Below are positions 1 through 10,403 of a stretch of DNA of 64,000 nt, piece by piece. How positions within the stretch are numbered: the first letter of the stretch is position 1; each line of letters starts with the position of its first letter. The notes beneath the pieces were generated by a model, which saw only the letters and a program-made list of their open reading frames with translations, made no database searches and had not been told where the DNA came from. Both the position numbers and the translations under genes were made by a program. This DNA is from Inonotus obliquus. Taxonomy: Eukaryota; Basidiomycota; Agaricomycetes; Hymenochaetales; Hymenochaetaceae. The stretch spans positions 1,116,001-1,180,000 of the forward strand of contig JAJHTX010000008.1 of the NCBI GenBank assembly GCA_032164295.1, in the 5' to 3' direction.

Positions 1-1
1 T

Positions 2-76
2 AAGACCGTCACTTGCCTCGACGTTGTCTATGCGCTCAAGCACTCCGGCCGTACTCTTTATGGGTTTGGTGCATGA
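2..76 (+). CDS. Histone H4, 3' end only (window starts inside gene)
   Basis: The first bases encode the last 24 residues of a histone H4, from [20 protein letters not shown] through GFGA to a TGA stop. H4 wraps DNA in the nucleosome core. The two complete H4 genes in this window read [20 protein letters not shown] here, so this copy has Ala to Cys and Arg to His changes. In both complete copies the base before the AAG codon is G, directly after an intron. Here it is T, so that intron may be absent or displaced. The rest of the gene lies outside the window. It could be a divergent H4 or a decaying copy. Confidence 0.85.
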   Translation, partial: KTVTCLDVVYALKHSGRTLYGFGA

Positions 77-450
77 AAGAAGCTTCTTGGCTTACATGTA
101 TTTGCTCTGTGTCCTGTTTCCTGACGTCGGTGTGAGTAAGTGATAGCGGAACTCCAATTATCTTGATGTCTCCTTGGAGGGTCACATAAGAAATTGCGTG
201 TTTCACGGGTCTGATCATGCATCCTCAAATTCGCTCTCGACCCGATCTACTCTTCCCTCAACCGCCGGTGTCGCGTAGTGTTTTAAGTTTAATGTGAGGT
301 ATTTCTGATTGGCGTTCCCACCTCTATTCACCTAGCTTGTTGATAGTCCGCTTTTGAGTTGATTAGTTTTTGATTTTTGATACCTGGTACCCTGAAAGTA
401 GAGAGTGCCGCGAATTCAAATAACATCCGCCCATGTTTATTTGCTTCATC
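77..450. other. Intergenic region between two H4 copies
   Basis: No gene is visible. The stretch holds the downstream flank of the partial H4 and the distal upstream flank of the complete H4 at 608. Open frames here are short and lack family similarity or usable splice sites. Confidence 0.5.
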
Positions 451-1167
<717 letters not shown>

Positions 1168-1537
1168 AAAGCGGAAGTTGTGTGACTACTATACGTTTAC
1201 CCTATGTACACCATGCCCATTCTGTTGTATCTGTTTGAATAGCATGCCGAAATGATCTTCTTTCCCGAGAGTGCCAGAGGATGACTACCCCTAAAGCGTG
1301 TGATATCAATACAGTAAACCAAAATGAAATCGTGAGAAAAAATACCTATGGTGAATAATACAACGTTTATGTAAGCGGATCAGCCTTACAGCGCAGTGGT
1401 CAGCGCAGCACAGTGACGACGTCGGTCGGTCTCAAGGCACTGACGTTGTGCCCACTCTCTCTAACACCATACTCTCACCGTTCGTGGTAAGCAATGAATG
1501 TACATATGTTAATGGATGACCGTTGACCGGTTTACAG

Positions 1538-2977
1538 ATGCTACCACGACGGACAGTGGGCTCCTCACCTGTGCGTGTGTTCAACACGCTTTTCGCAGCT
1601 CTCGTCGCAGGCATAAACAGGCTAGACAAGTCTCTTGATCCACGAGATACCATTGCGAAACTTCAGCGATACTCACTCACGTTCTCCGACTCGATATATA
1701 TCTTCCATGCGGCCCTAGCAATTTTCTGGGTCTGTCTTTGGCCGCTGGCATTGCCTTTCAAGATCATCGTGCCACTCTTATTCGTCGTTGCGTTGCTCGT
1801 CCCGTTCACATCGCAATTGCTCGTGCCGGCGACTCCGGTTTTGTCATGGGTCATAGCATTCTTTAGCTCAAGGTTCATACCTGTCGAGTATAGGCCGTCC
1901 ATCTCCGTGTCACTTCTTCCGACACTTGAAAGTGTTTTGTACGGCGCCAACATTTCGGACATCCTCACACGTTTCACGCATCCTGTATTGGACATACTCG
2001 CGTGGTTACCGTATGGTGTACTTCATTTCACCCTCCCAGTCGTCGTCTCCATATTTCTTTGGCTTTTCCGACCTAAAGAAGCCCTGCACTTCTGGGCACG
2101 AGCGTTTGGCTACATGAATCTCATTGGCGTTCTCATTCAAATCGTGCTTCCCTGCGCTGCACCGTGGTACGAGCTCATTTATGGCCTTACTCCCGCCACG
2201 TACGATGTGCACGGTTCAGCCGGCGGTCTGATGCGCATCGACGCACTGTTCGGCGGTCAGGGTTACCAGAAAACTTTTGCATCTTCTCCAGTCGTCTTTG
2301 GCGCCTTCCCCTCCTTGCACGCGGGTAATGCTACTATTGAAGCACTGTTTTGGTCGCATTTCTTCCCTCATCTGCGGACGGTTGCATGGGCATACGCCGG
2401 TGTCCTTTACTGGGCGACAATGTACCTCACACACCATTACCTCGTCGATGTGGTTGGTGGTGCATGCCTCGCCACCGCATGCTTCTACCTCTTCCTCCCA
2501 AACAACTTACGCGGCCCAAATGCAACACGAGGACCTGGCTCTATATCCGGTCGGGCAAGGACAAAGCACGAATTGTATGACCTTGAGGTACCCGCGCGCC
2601 GCAGCATCCGTGGGTTCGGTCACTCCCGCGGTCTGAGTGGAAAGGGTCTTCGGTTAGATGCGGACGTGGACACTGATGGAGACAGTGACGGTGCATCAAG
2701 CGGAGCCGAAGAGCAAGATATCGCTTTCCGTTCGCCCAAGCCTGATCCAGGGACACCTGTGCCTGCGTCAGCAGTTCCGCTTGTCGGTCCAGCGCCAAAG
2801 TCGAAGAGGCCCGGAGGCCATAAACATACCGCGTCTATCGCGAGTTTGACGAGAGGCGTAGGCGCCGAGGATGATGGATGGAGCCCCATTGGCGCTCGCG
2901 GTTTCACGGTGCCATCAACACCGTCGCGTTTGGAGCAGGGTGAGGTAAACTCGCATGGCTCACAGCGATTTTCATAG
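1538..2977 (+). CDS. AUR1: Inositol phosphorylceramide synthase, catalytic subunit
   Basis: Transfers phosphoinositol from phosphatidylinositol to (phyto)ceramide in the Golgi. It is an essential fungal sphingolipid step and the target of aureobasidin A. The frame encodes 479 residues in one exon with several hydrophobic segments in the first 330. The AUR1/PAP2 signatures are present: the GSAGGLMRID block, GAFPSLHAG, and THHYLVDVVGG with the catalytic histidines. The N-terminal part also matches yeast Aur1 around YGANISDIL, ILAWLPYG and GYMNLIGV. The C-terminal 140 residues are hydrophilic and low-complexity. The ATG at 1538 directly follows a TTACAG acceptor; a donor at 1487 suggests a 51-bp intron in the 5' leader. 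Confidence 0.95.
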   Translation: MLPRRTVGSSPVRVFNTLFAALVAGINRLDKSLDPRDTIAKLQRYSLTFSDSIYIFHAALAIFWVCLWPLALPFKIIVPLLFVVALLVPFTSQLLVPATPVLSWVIAFFSSRFIPVEYRPSISVSLLPTLESVLYGANISDILTRFTHPVLDILAWLPYGVLHFTLPVVVSIFLWLFRPKEALHFWARAFGYMNLIGVLIQIVLPCAAPWYELIYGLTPATYDVHGSAGGLMRIDALFGGQGYQKTFASSPVVFGAFPSLHAGNATIEALFWSHFFPHLRTVAWAYAGVLYWATMYLTHHYLVDVVGGACLATACFYLFLPNNLRGPNATRGPGSISGRARTKHELYDLEVPARRSIRGFGHSRGLSGKGLRLDADVDTDGDSDGASSGAEEQDIAFRSPKPDPGTPVPASAVPLVGPAPKSKRPGGHKHTASIASLTRGVGAEDDGWSPIGARGFTVPSTPSRLEQGEVNSHGSQRFS

Positions 2978-4461
2978 CACTGGGCCAACCGTATGGACCC
3001 GTGTGGCTTGCTTTGATTGATTGATTCCGTTTACTCAGTGTCCTAATTGCGAACATACTATCACCATTCCTGTTCATACTCCCTCTTTTTATTATCATCT
3101 GGAGGCTTATTATTCGTTCTCTTTCTTCGTCCTCCCATACCGATAGAGTACCCAATACCACATTCGTTTCCTCCTGATACCTAGGGTGCGGCAAACTGCG
3201 GGGTGACGCGGTACCGTCAATCTGTACACGAAAATAGCATCTCATTCTTCTTCCAGCGCGTATTGAACAGCAACTTGCTGAATCGCTCGGTGGCCCCCAA
3301 ACGGTGAAGAGTATGCATCGTGAGTCCGCGTACTACGGCGGTTTCGTTGCATTGCAATTCAGACATTATTTTTCACAGTGGCTTCAGCTCTGCTTGTGCT
3401 GGTCCCCCCTCCCTACTACGTCAAGATCGCTGATGGCGTTTCAACCCTTCTGGTTCCACAGATGTTCACAATGAAGTCTTCAGCTAACTGCACGATTCGC
3501 GTAAGACAGGCAAAAGAAGGTTGCTCTCACCGTCAAGGCTCACATCTACAAAAGGATCTGGCGCTTTGCTGTGTAGTCGATGATTGAGCCGCAAGCCCTC
3601 CGTTCGTAGAACTGAAGTAAAGTCAGCAATATACGAGGAGGATTGGTAGCAGAGCACACTTTTCGGTGAGTATGCGACGGATGGAGTGGTCAGGAGGGAA
3701 GAGACATCAAGTTGTGCTCTATGACTCCCGATCCTTTATATATCGTGGAGCCCATGTTGTATCTAATAAGCATGCAAAAATAGAATAAATCCGACATCAA
3801 AGGCTTCTTATCGCTGCTCATCAATAAGGACACAGGACTCCTTTGGTCTGCAGTTATAGTCCGAGGTAAAAGAGGGCCGACGTAGGTTGACATGCGTACG
3901 GTTAGGTTCTAAGGTAAGCAAGCAATGCTGTCCCAGTTGAGAACGGAGCACACATGATACGGACTGTCTTTGCATTGACCCGACAAACAACGTGCATGAG
4001 AGAGGATAAGTGTGTTCAGCAACTCCAACAGAACATCGTTGTTCTAGTTGTAGTGTAGCACACTGGCAGGTCCAACCAACCTTAATTGGGAAACACGTGA
4101 TGCACCAAGCACACAACCAATGCAACCACACCTTCATCACAGGCTTCAGAATCACAATCTGCGTCCGTGCGTCGTCGCTTGTCTCAGGATATTCAACGTC
4201 TTTCGCATTGTTCTATGAGGACAGCGATATATTAGATCGCGCGATGAGTACAAGCAGAGGTGAGTGCTAAACTATCTAGTGCTAAACTATCTAGTACAGA
4301 GCGATGAATAGAAGCAAACAAAACAGGGGTGGATATAGACTCGAATGAAACAATAGTTGGATGCTGGAGAAAACAGAAGGAACAAGAAGAAGGACACGGC
4401 AGAGATGGAGTGTGGGATGGATGGATTGGGAAACCCGACGGACACTCGGAGTGATTGGTGG
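2978..4461. other. Intergenic region, no supported gene
   Basis: About 1.5 kb between AUR1 and the minus-strand zinc-finger gene. Frames of up to 115 codons occur on both strands, but none shows family similarity, a convincing start context or extendable splicing. The last few hundred bases should include the 3' UTR of the zinc-finger gene. Confidence 0.5.
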
Positions 4462-5621
4462 CTATGAAATGTACGCAGCGACCACCTTAGCTCTATTCGT
4501 CTTCCCCGGTTTGGACATTTTGAGCTTTCCCCCACGAACAACTTCTATCCACCCATTTGCCATCGCCGCCATTCGACACTTGGACGCCAACTCCGTGCTG
4601 TCCAAATGGCGCCCCAGTGAGTCCGAACGTGAGAAGGTCTTGCCACAACCGTGACACTCGAGGCTGTCCCTCATGTGCACGTTTATTACATGACGATGCA
4701 TGGTTGACTTGTCATGGAAGTCATTAACGCAATTTTGGACGATGCACGGGACTCTGTTATTTACGGGCCCGGTAGTAGCGTTTCGGGGACGAGGTGCGGA
4801 TGGACGGTTCGGAGGGCGAGTTGATGTGGGGGCTTTCCTCTGCTTTGCGCTTTTGCCTGCCGGAGAGCAGGACGAGAGTTTGGGAGCCGAGACGGGAGAC
4901 ACCAGGTCCGCCGGTGTTGCCACGTCTGTAATCGAGACTCTCGACGATGAAGAGGAGGAGGAGGAGGAAATCAGAGAAGGATGCATTTGCTTAGCCTTCT
5001 CTATATTTGAGATGTCGTTTCCAAAGCCTCTCTTGATCGGAGGTAGAGAAGGGATATGAGCAACAGCATGATGCTTGTTGGCAGCACTGGACAAGGACGA
5101 GGACGAGGGGTTGAACCATTCATCCTAGAGCTCTTCGTCAGGACATGTACTTTCATCGGGACAAAGTAATACTCACGAGTAGACTGGTGCCCTTCGGTGG
5201 CCCATTTCCCAAAGTACCGTAGTAGCTGTACGATGGCTCAGTCGAGGGAGGCAGATAAGGGACTTGGGCAAGGGTGCCCTTGTGGACCGTGTTGGCGGTG
5301 CAAGACGAGGACGAGGGGATGGACCAGTCATTCTAGGTCTCTTCGTCAGGGCATATGTCTTTACGAAGACTAAGTAATACTCACGAGCAGACGGAAGTCC
5401 GTCGATGGTTGACTATCGAGCGCGCCATACGCGAAGGACGAATTAGCACCGAAGGTTGCATAGGTGGAATCCAGGTCGAATTCGAATTTATCCAAGCCTA
5501 TGCCAGAGAAATCTAGCTGAGCGCTTGACATGAACGAGCCGTCCGATGCCGCCTGGCGGCCGCTATATATGGTTGGGTGCACGGGACTCATATCGAGGAC
5601 CGGCCGCAAAAACTCGGGCAT
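4462..5621 (-). CDS. Zinc-finger protein, lineage II, with duplicated intron-exon unit
   Basis: Probable nuclear DNA-binding protein. Joining 5621-5385, 5332-5177 and 5124-4462 gives 351 residues. The start is the first in-frame ATG (MPEFLRPVLDMSP). The N-terminal half is acidic and Ser/Pro-rich, with a poly-Ser run. The C-terminal part has a C-x4-C-x12-H-x4-H finger, then an atypical C-x2-C-x12-H-x9-C finger (CHGCGKTFSRSDSLGRH onward), then a tail with NGWIEVVRGGK. The same fingers and tail occur in the genes at 44350 and 54611. Exons 2 and 3 begin with similar sequence (NDWSIPSSS, DEWFNPSSSS) and follow two near-identical 52-bp introns. The DNA target and regulon are unknown. Confidence 0.82.
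5125..5384 (-). repeat. Tandemly duplicated intron-exon unit inside a gene
   Basis: Intron 1 (5384-5333) and intron 2 (5176-5125) are each 52 bp and nearly the same. Both start GTGAGTATTACTT and end with CCTGACGAAGAG plus a few bases before TAG. The exons that follow also start alike. The unit of intron plus exon is about 208 bp, and its exon is 156 nt, a multiple of three, so duplication kept the frame. This looks like intron gain by local segmental duplication. Confidence 0.8.
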
Positions 5622-7360
5622 GTTGTCGAGAGTCGAGGTAGTTACTGGGCTGAGAGTTGTTGGATGAAGAGCGAGAGGGAAGTGGATAAAGGGAGAGTGG
5701 ATGGCCCAAAGTCCCACTGCTTAAGTACCCTTCCTTGGTGGTCAAAGCGAACAATTCGGGTAGCTCTAGATGCCCAGAGCAATATACGACTTTGACTGTG
5801 AATTTTCCAGGGCCTTTGCCATTGTCAATTCTTGGCGATTTCTTTTCAGCGAGTGTGGGTGGCCTGGGAGACGCAGGCAGATCCATCGGGAAAACTGGCA
5901 ACTAACAGTGCTTTCCAATAAGGGTAACCCGTGGCTGTGCTAACCGATAGAGATTGAAAGCCTCGCCTCGTGGATATTTATTCCTATTGTGTGTGACAGG
6001 GTCACCACTCATGCCTTGACATTCTAGCCAAAGCTCAGATCTAATAAACGATAAACAACGTCAATGCGTGATGGTTACCGAACGCACTAGTTGCCGATTC
6101 ATTCGTACTCGTAATCGGTTTCTATCCCTAGCCCAAAGACTTGGTGGGATCGAAAACAATTTAATCCTTGTGATGGTGATTACCCCGGACGTTCTTATTC
6201 GAGTCGGCCACCGTGGCAGTGTTGACTTTATCATCACGGAGTATTATGTAATACAACGTCTAAAAGTTTATCCCGGATTATCCGAGCACATCCAACCTCC
6301 TCCGGTGAAATATATACTCAATCCAGCTCCCGAGTATTAGAGTGCGTCAATCTCCTCTAAACGAAATATTATTTTATTCGATAAATTTTGCACGGGATTA
6401 CAAGGGATTAGGTCTGATTGTAACTCAGTACGCCTTTTTATTAGCCCCCATAATCGGCTATAAACCTCGGCAAATGCGATATAATATCGTGCAAAGTTTT
6501 GTGATGTCATGGATAGCATCCCCATTCTAGGAATTAGGGCCAAGTGATTGGTTTGACTGGGTCGTCGATTGAACCATTCAGTGGGTTAGCGAGTGTCAGT
6601 GCTGAACGTTCTTGCAAGATGTCAATCCCTCCAGAGAAGTTTGGTGCTGCCGTGATGCTCTGGTTGGGCAAAAGAGCGAGGAGTAATGAAGAAGTCTGGA
6701 AGGCCCAGCGTTGTCAGTCAAAATCGATTGGTATAGTGGAATGTAGACTATGTGGAGCCACTCCATTATTGTGATTTGACGAGTCTAGAGTCCGGGATAT
6801 CTTATGTAAGAGCGGGAAGATATGCTCAATGACAGTTTGAGTGACGAGTCCATTGGTTTCCAAAGACCGATGAAATGAGTGGTCCTTGATATATGTACAT
6901 TGGGCTGGTGTTCTCGATACACTGGCTGCTTCTCGGAAAGCTGCCGGCGATATAAAGCGGAAACTTATTACCTTCCAGCAGCAGCTCAGATAAGATATGT
7001 AGTTCTCCGCCGGAGTCGAAGAATAAATAATGCACTGCAACTTTTAGTTGCCATCGGTACCTGGACCACAAAAATGCGAAAAGAATTGCAATCTGCTTGA
7101 TTGTACGCGTGCCATGACAGGATTTATGGCTGCCCGACGCAATCATGTACTCACATCAGTGGCATTAAGATGATACCGTAACCAAAGTCGCGATCCCCAT
7201 CAACGCTAAACTCTAGTTTGCGTGCGTTTCGTCGGCTTACGTACTCTATAATTGTAAGCTCCGATCAAAAAAGTTCTTTGTCAAAGCCAAGTTGAATGAC
7301 GAAGTCCCTCGGTCTTTCCCGCAACCTTCATCTTGGACGTAAACAAATCAAAGTATCCGG
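5622..7360. other. AT-rich intergenic region
   Basis: About 1.7 kb upstream of both the minus-strand zinc-finger gene and PNC1. It is noticeably AT-rich between 6000 and 7200. I see no convincing gene, RNA or repeat with clear ends. It should hold both promoters, which are divergent. Confidence 0.5.
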
Positions 7361-8352
7361 ATGGCAGAGAACGTAGCCCTCGTTATTGTCGACGTTCAAT
7401 AGTTAGATCAACTTCAGCTTCTCCTTTGTCACAGGTTCAATTCCTGATTGAATTATCAGTGACTTCCTGCCTGGCGGATCACTTGCAGTGTTCGATGGTG
7501 ATCAAATTGTACCGGTGATTAACAAATTACTGGAGGATGGGGAATGGAGTTTTGTTGTTGCGAGCCAGGTTCTTGCGGATTAATACCTCGAGATGCAATT
7601 CATCTGAATGCTACTTCTTGGACCAACAGGACTATCATCCGCCAGGGCATGTGTCTTTGTGAGTTCATGCATCTCGTCTTATCATTTGAATAAAGCTAAG
7701 CTGAGGACAGTGCGAGTACACACAAGAAAGGGCTGTTCTCTCAGATTGATGTGATATACCCTTATGCGAAGGAGGGTATTCCATCGACCATTCCCCAAGT
7801 GATGTGGCCAGATCATTGCGTATGTCCTTGTCGAACATCCTCAATTGTCTGATATTTTATCTACGTTTGCTGTCTCTTCAGGTCCAAGGAACTCGCGGAG
7901 CCGAGATAGAAGAAAGTATCTTGAAATCTCTGCAACCATGGCTCAAAGCCGACAAAGCTCTAATCACCCAAAAAGCAAGCAAACCCTTCGTTCATCATGC
8001 ATCCTAACCAACTTGCACCTTACCTAACACATCATGTCTTCCCCAGGGTACCGATATCGCCGTTGACACCTACTCCGCCTTCGGCTGCACGCCAGGTTTC
8101 TCACCTAGTTCGACTCATCTCGCTGCGGAACTCCATCAACGAGGAATCTCAAAACTATTCGTCACTGGTCTGGCTACGGATTACTGTGTTCGCGCCACCG
8201 CGCTTGATGGTCGAAAAGCTGGGTTTGATGTCAGCGTTATTAGGGAGGGTGTCAGAGCTGTTGGAGGCGGAGAAACTACGAGACGCGTGGAGGAGGAGTG
8301 GAAGGAAGCTGGTGTTAGTGTGGTTGGGGTGAGGGATATTGTGAAGGGATGA
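7361..8352 (+). CDS. PNC1: Nicotinamidase (isochorismatase fold)
   Basis: Deaminates nicotinamide to nicotinic acid in the NAD+ salvage pathway and lowers nicotinamide, an inhibitor of sirtuins. Splicing 7361-7401, 7460-7568, 7630-7658, 7711-7819, 7882-7989 and 8047-8352 gives 233 residues. The family signatures are all present: VIVDVQYDFLPGGSLAV with the catalytic Asp, DYHPPGHVSF with metal-binding residues, MWPDHCVQGT, a Lys in the TQKAS segment, and TGLATDYCVRAT with the nucleophilic Cys. Length is close to yeast Pnc1. All introns are GT-AG, and the second and third TATCAG/CAACAG-type acceptors are clear. The gene appears intact. Confidence 0.95.
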
Positions 8353-8670
8353 CTCAAAATATAAGACCAGCAGGGTGCGGAATTAGGAAATTGGCCACGA
8401 ACGTGGTTTATACGATCTTTATGTACTGATTCTTATATAAAGCTCTACTCAAATCGTCAGCCGTACGTTCATCGCTACAATAGGCCGGAAACTGTTCCAA
8501 CTGCCAGAGAAGTTTGATACAGGCTTTGGAAGATGATCATACAGATTCAACGTTCGTATACATTACAGTTTTCTTGCCCGCATCGAGAAATGCTACATAT
8601 ATCGTTCCATACAGGCACCGTTCTCTTTCCTGTAATCTACAAACCACCAAAAGGGTTTTGAAACTATAGT

Positions 8671-9910
8671 TCACTTCGTCGACTGCGTGTCGTCCAATTC
8701 CAAATACCTTCCAGCAGGAGCCGCGCCGAGGTTAGCCAGAGCCACAATTTGTTCTTCATAGTTCGCGACCCAATCAGATCCGACACAAAATATCACATCG
8801 AGTCATAGAACACTCACCTGGTGCACGCCAGTACTCTTTCTTTAATCCAAGAGCAAGTACAACCGCTGATATGAGAGCGTAAATGAAATTCGAGATGACG
8901 TCTCCAGCAAGCGTCAAGTCTTCCCTCTCCGTTTCCGACGTGATGTTGACCGACGGAGAAAAGTAAATCGTAAAGACTATGCTTTGCACCATCCCGATTA
9001 CGTATAGAGGGGTGATAACGAATAGCATAACCTTGGTGATCTAAAAGTAGCCACATAAACGTGTATTCATTGATAAGCAGCCAAATGACATATTCATTAA
9101 TTATAGATATAGATCACACGTACTTGGTCGTGTACCCTGACACGTTTCGCGCTTCGGTACACGTAGACGGAAAGCGCTGTAATACAGAGAGCGGAGAAGA
9201 ACCAAAATGCCGAGAATACGTAGGCAGCGTTTAAGTACATCTGAGCGGCATCGCGTAGTTCCTGTAGCTCCCTCATTGTAACTATCGCTTGTTCGACGAG
9301 GTGTGCCTGGAGTGAGAGTTGTTTCGTGTAAAGCGCGGACGAAAGTGTGGATAGCAGGATAAGAAGGCCAAATAACGCCAGGAGAGTTCTGAAGAGGACT
9401 TTATCCATAGCCAGGACGTTTCGAGAGTCGGCATCGTGTTTCCGCCATTGCTTGTGTCTGTCAAAAAGCAATAGCCATAAAGCGAGGTAAAGAAGTGGGG
9501 AGGACCAATTAGAGAAGAACACGATGGTCGAGCTTAGTGCCACGATAGTCTCGAGTGCATCGTCCTGAGACGTTACGATATAAACGACATCCAACGAGCA
9601 TTGGATGACGGAGAACGCAGTCGCTACGAAGAGTGCGATATACGGCAAGCGGTGTGATTTGAGTCGGACGATCGGGGTAAGGCAGAGTAATGCGATGATG
9701 ATGTAGACAAAGTCAAAGATGCACCATACAGCCAGATCGCCCTATATCATAGACACCGGAAAAGCGTACAATAGTCAAGCAATAGCTGAGTGGTCGTATG
9801 CGCAAGCATTGACCTACCTTCGTCAAAGAGTCTGCGCGAAATTGTGCAGAGGCAGTAGGAACCAAAGACGAGATAACAAGACCGAATAGTAGAGCGGACA
9901 GTCGAGACAT
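8671..9910 (-). CDS. Seven-helix integral membrane protein, unknown function
   Basis: Joining 9910-9818, 9741-9124, 9040-8818 and 8753-8671 gives 338 residues. Exon 1 encodes a likely signal peptide (MSRLSALLFGLVISSLVPTA, cut near SAQ). Seven hydrophobic segments follow, beginning around GDLAVWCIFDFVYIIIALL and ending at NFIYALISAVVLALGL. The C-terminal tail is short and cytosolic-looking. The topology would suit a receptor-like or sensor membrane protein of the type many agaricomycetes encode in number. I do not recognise a named family. The last intron uses a GAAG acceptor and phase 1, which restores the frame into EQIVALANLGAAPAGRYLE and a TGA stop. Confidence 0.8.
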
Positions 9911-10403
9911 TGTTGTGGGCACTGGCAGAGTCACAAAGCACCCTTCACGCTAGGCATAATCGGGAGAATAGGACTTCGTGAGAGTAACGAGCGTTAAGCT
10001 CCGAAGTGCGTGGGTGGGATATATCCAAGAATAGAATGGAACGGAGTCGAAGCTGTCGGCGACGGCACAATTTCCGGCCGACTATAATTATAGAGCATTC
10101 TCCGCAGTACCTCTATTCCAACTTGGAGACGAAGGGTGTGAGCTAGAGGGATGCAAGTTGGGATCAGAAGAAGTAATTTTGTCTATGATCCAGCAAATGA
10201 AGACGGACCTAAAATTTACGGTCACCGGAACGAAACACACGGTTGTTCAAACTCAAGTTAAAGAGAGTCTAATGAGTTCGGAAATGCCATCTGTTGGCTA
10301 TATCTACGTAGGTGGAAATACTCTATGTCTATGTATGTCTAGAAGACCCACGTCTAAAATAAAATCACAGAAGAAAGAATACTAGCGTCGTGTTGCCCAG
10401 ATC
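9911..10403. other. Intergenic region
   Basis: About 490 bp between the seven-helix gene, whose promoter must lie here, and the 3' end of the transporter gene. A 75-codon plus-strand frame at 10158 has no similarity or start context and is not called. Confidence 0.5.

Noticed and set aside
1523..1537. Earlier AUR1 start at 1523
   Set aside because: That codon is TTG; the bases lie in a probable leader intron that ends TTACAG just before ATG 1538.
3378..3587. 69-codon plus-strand frame
   Set aside because: Starts with GTG, no similarity, no splice extension and unusual composition.
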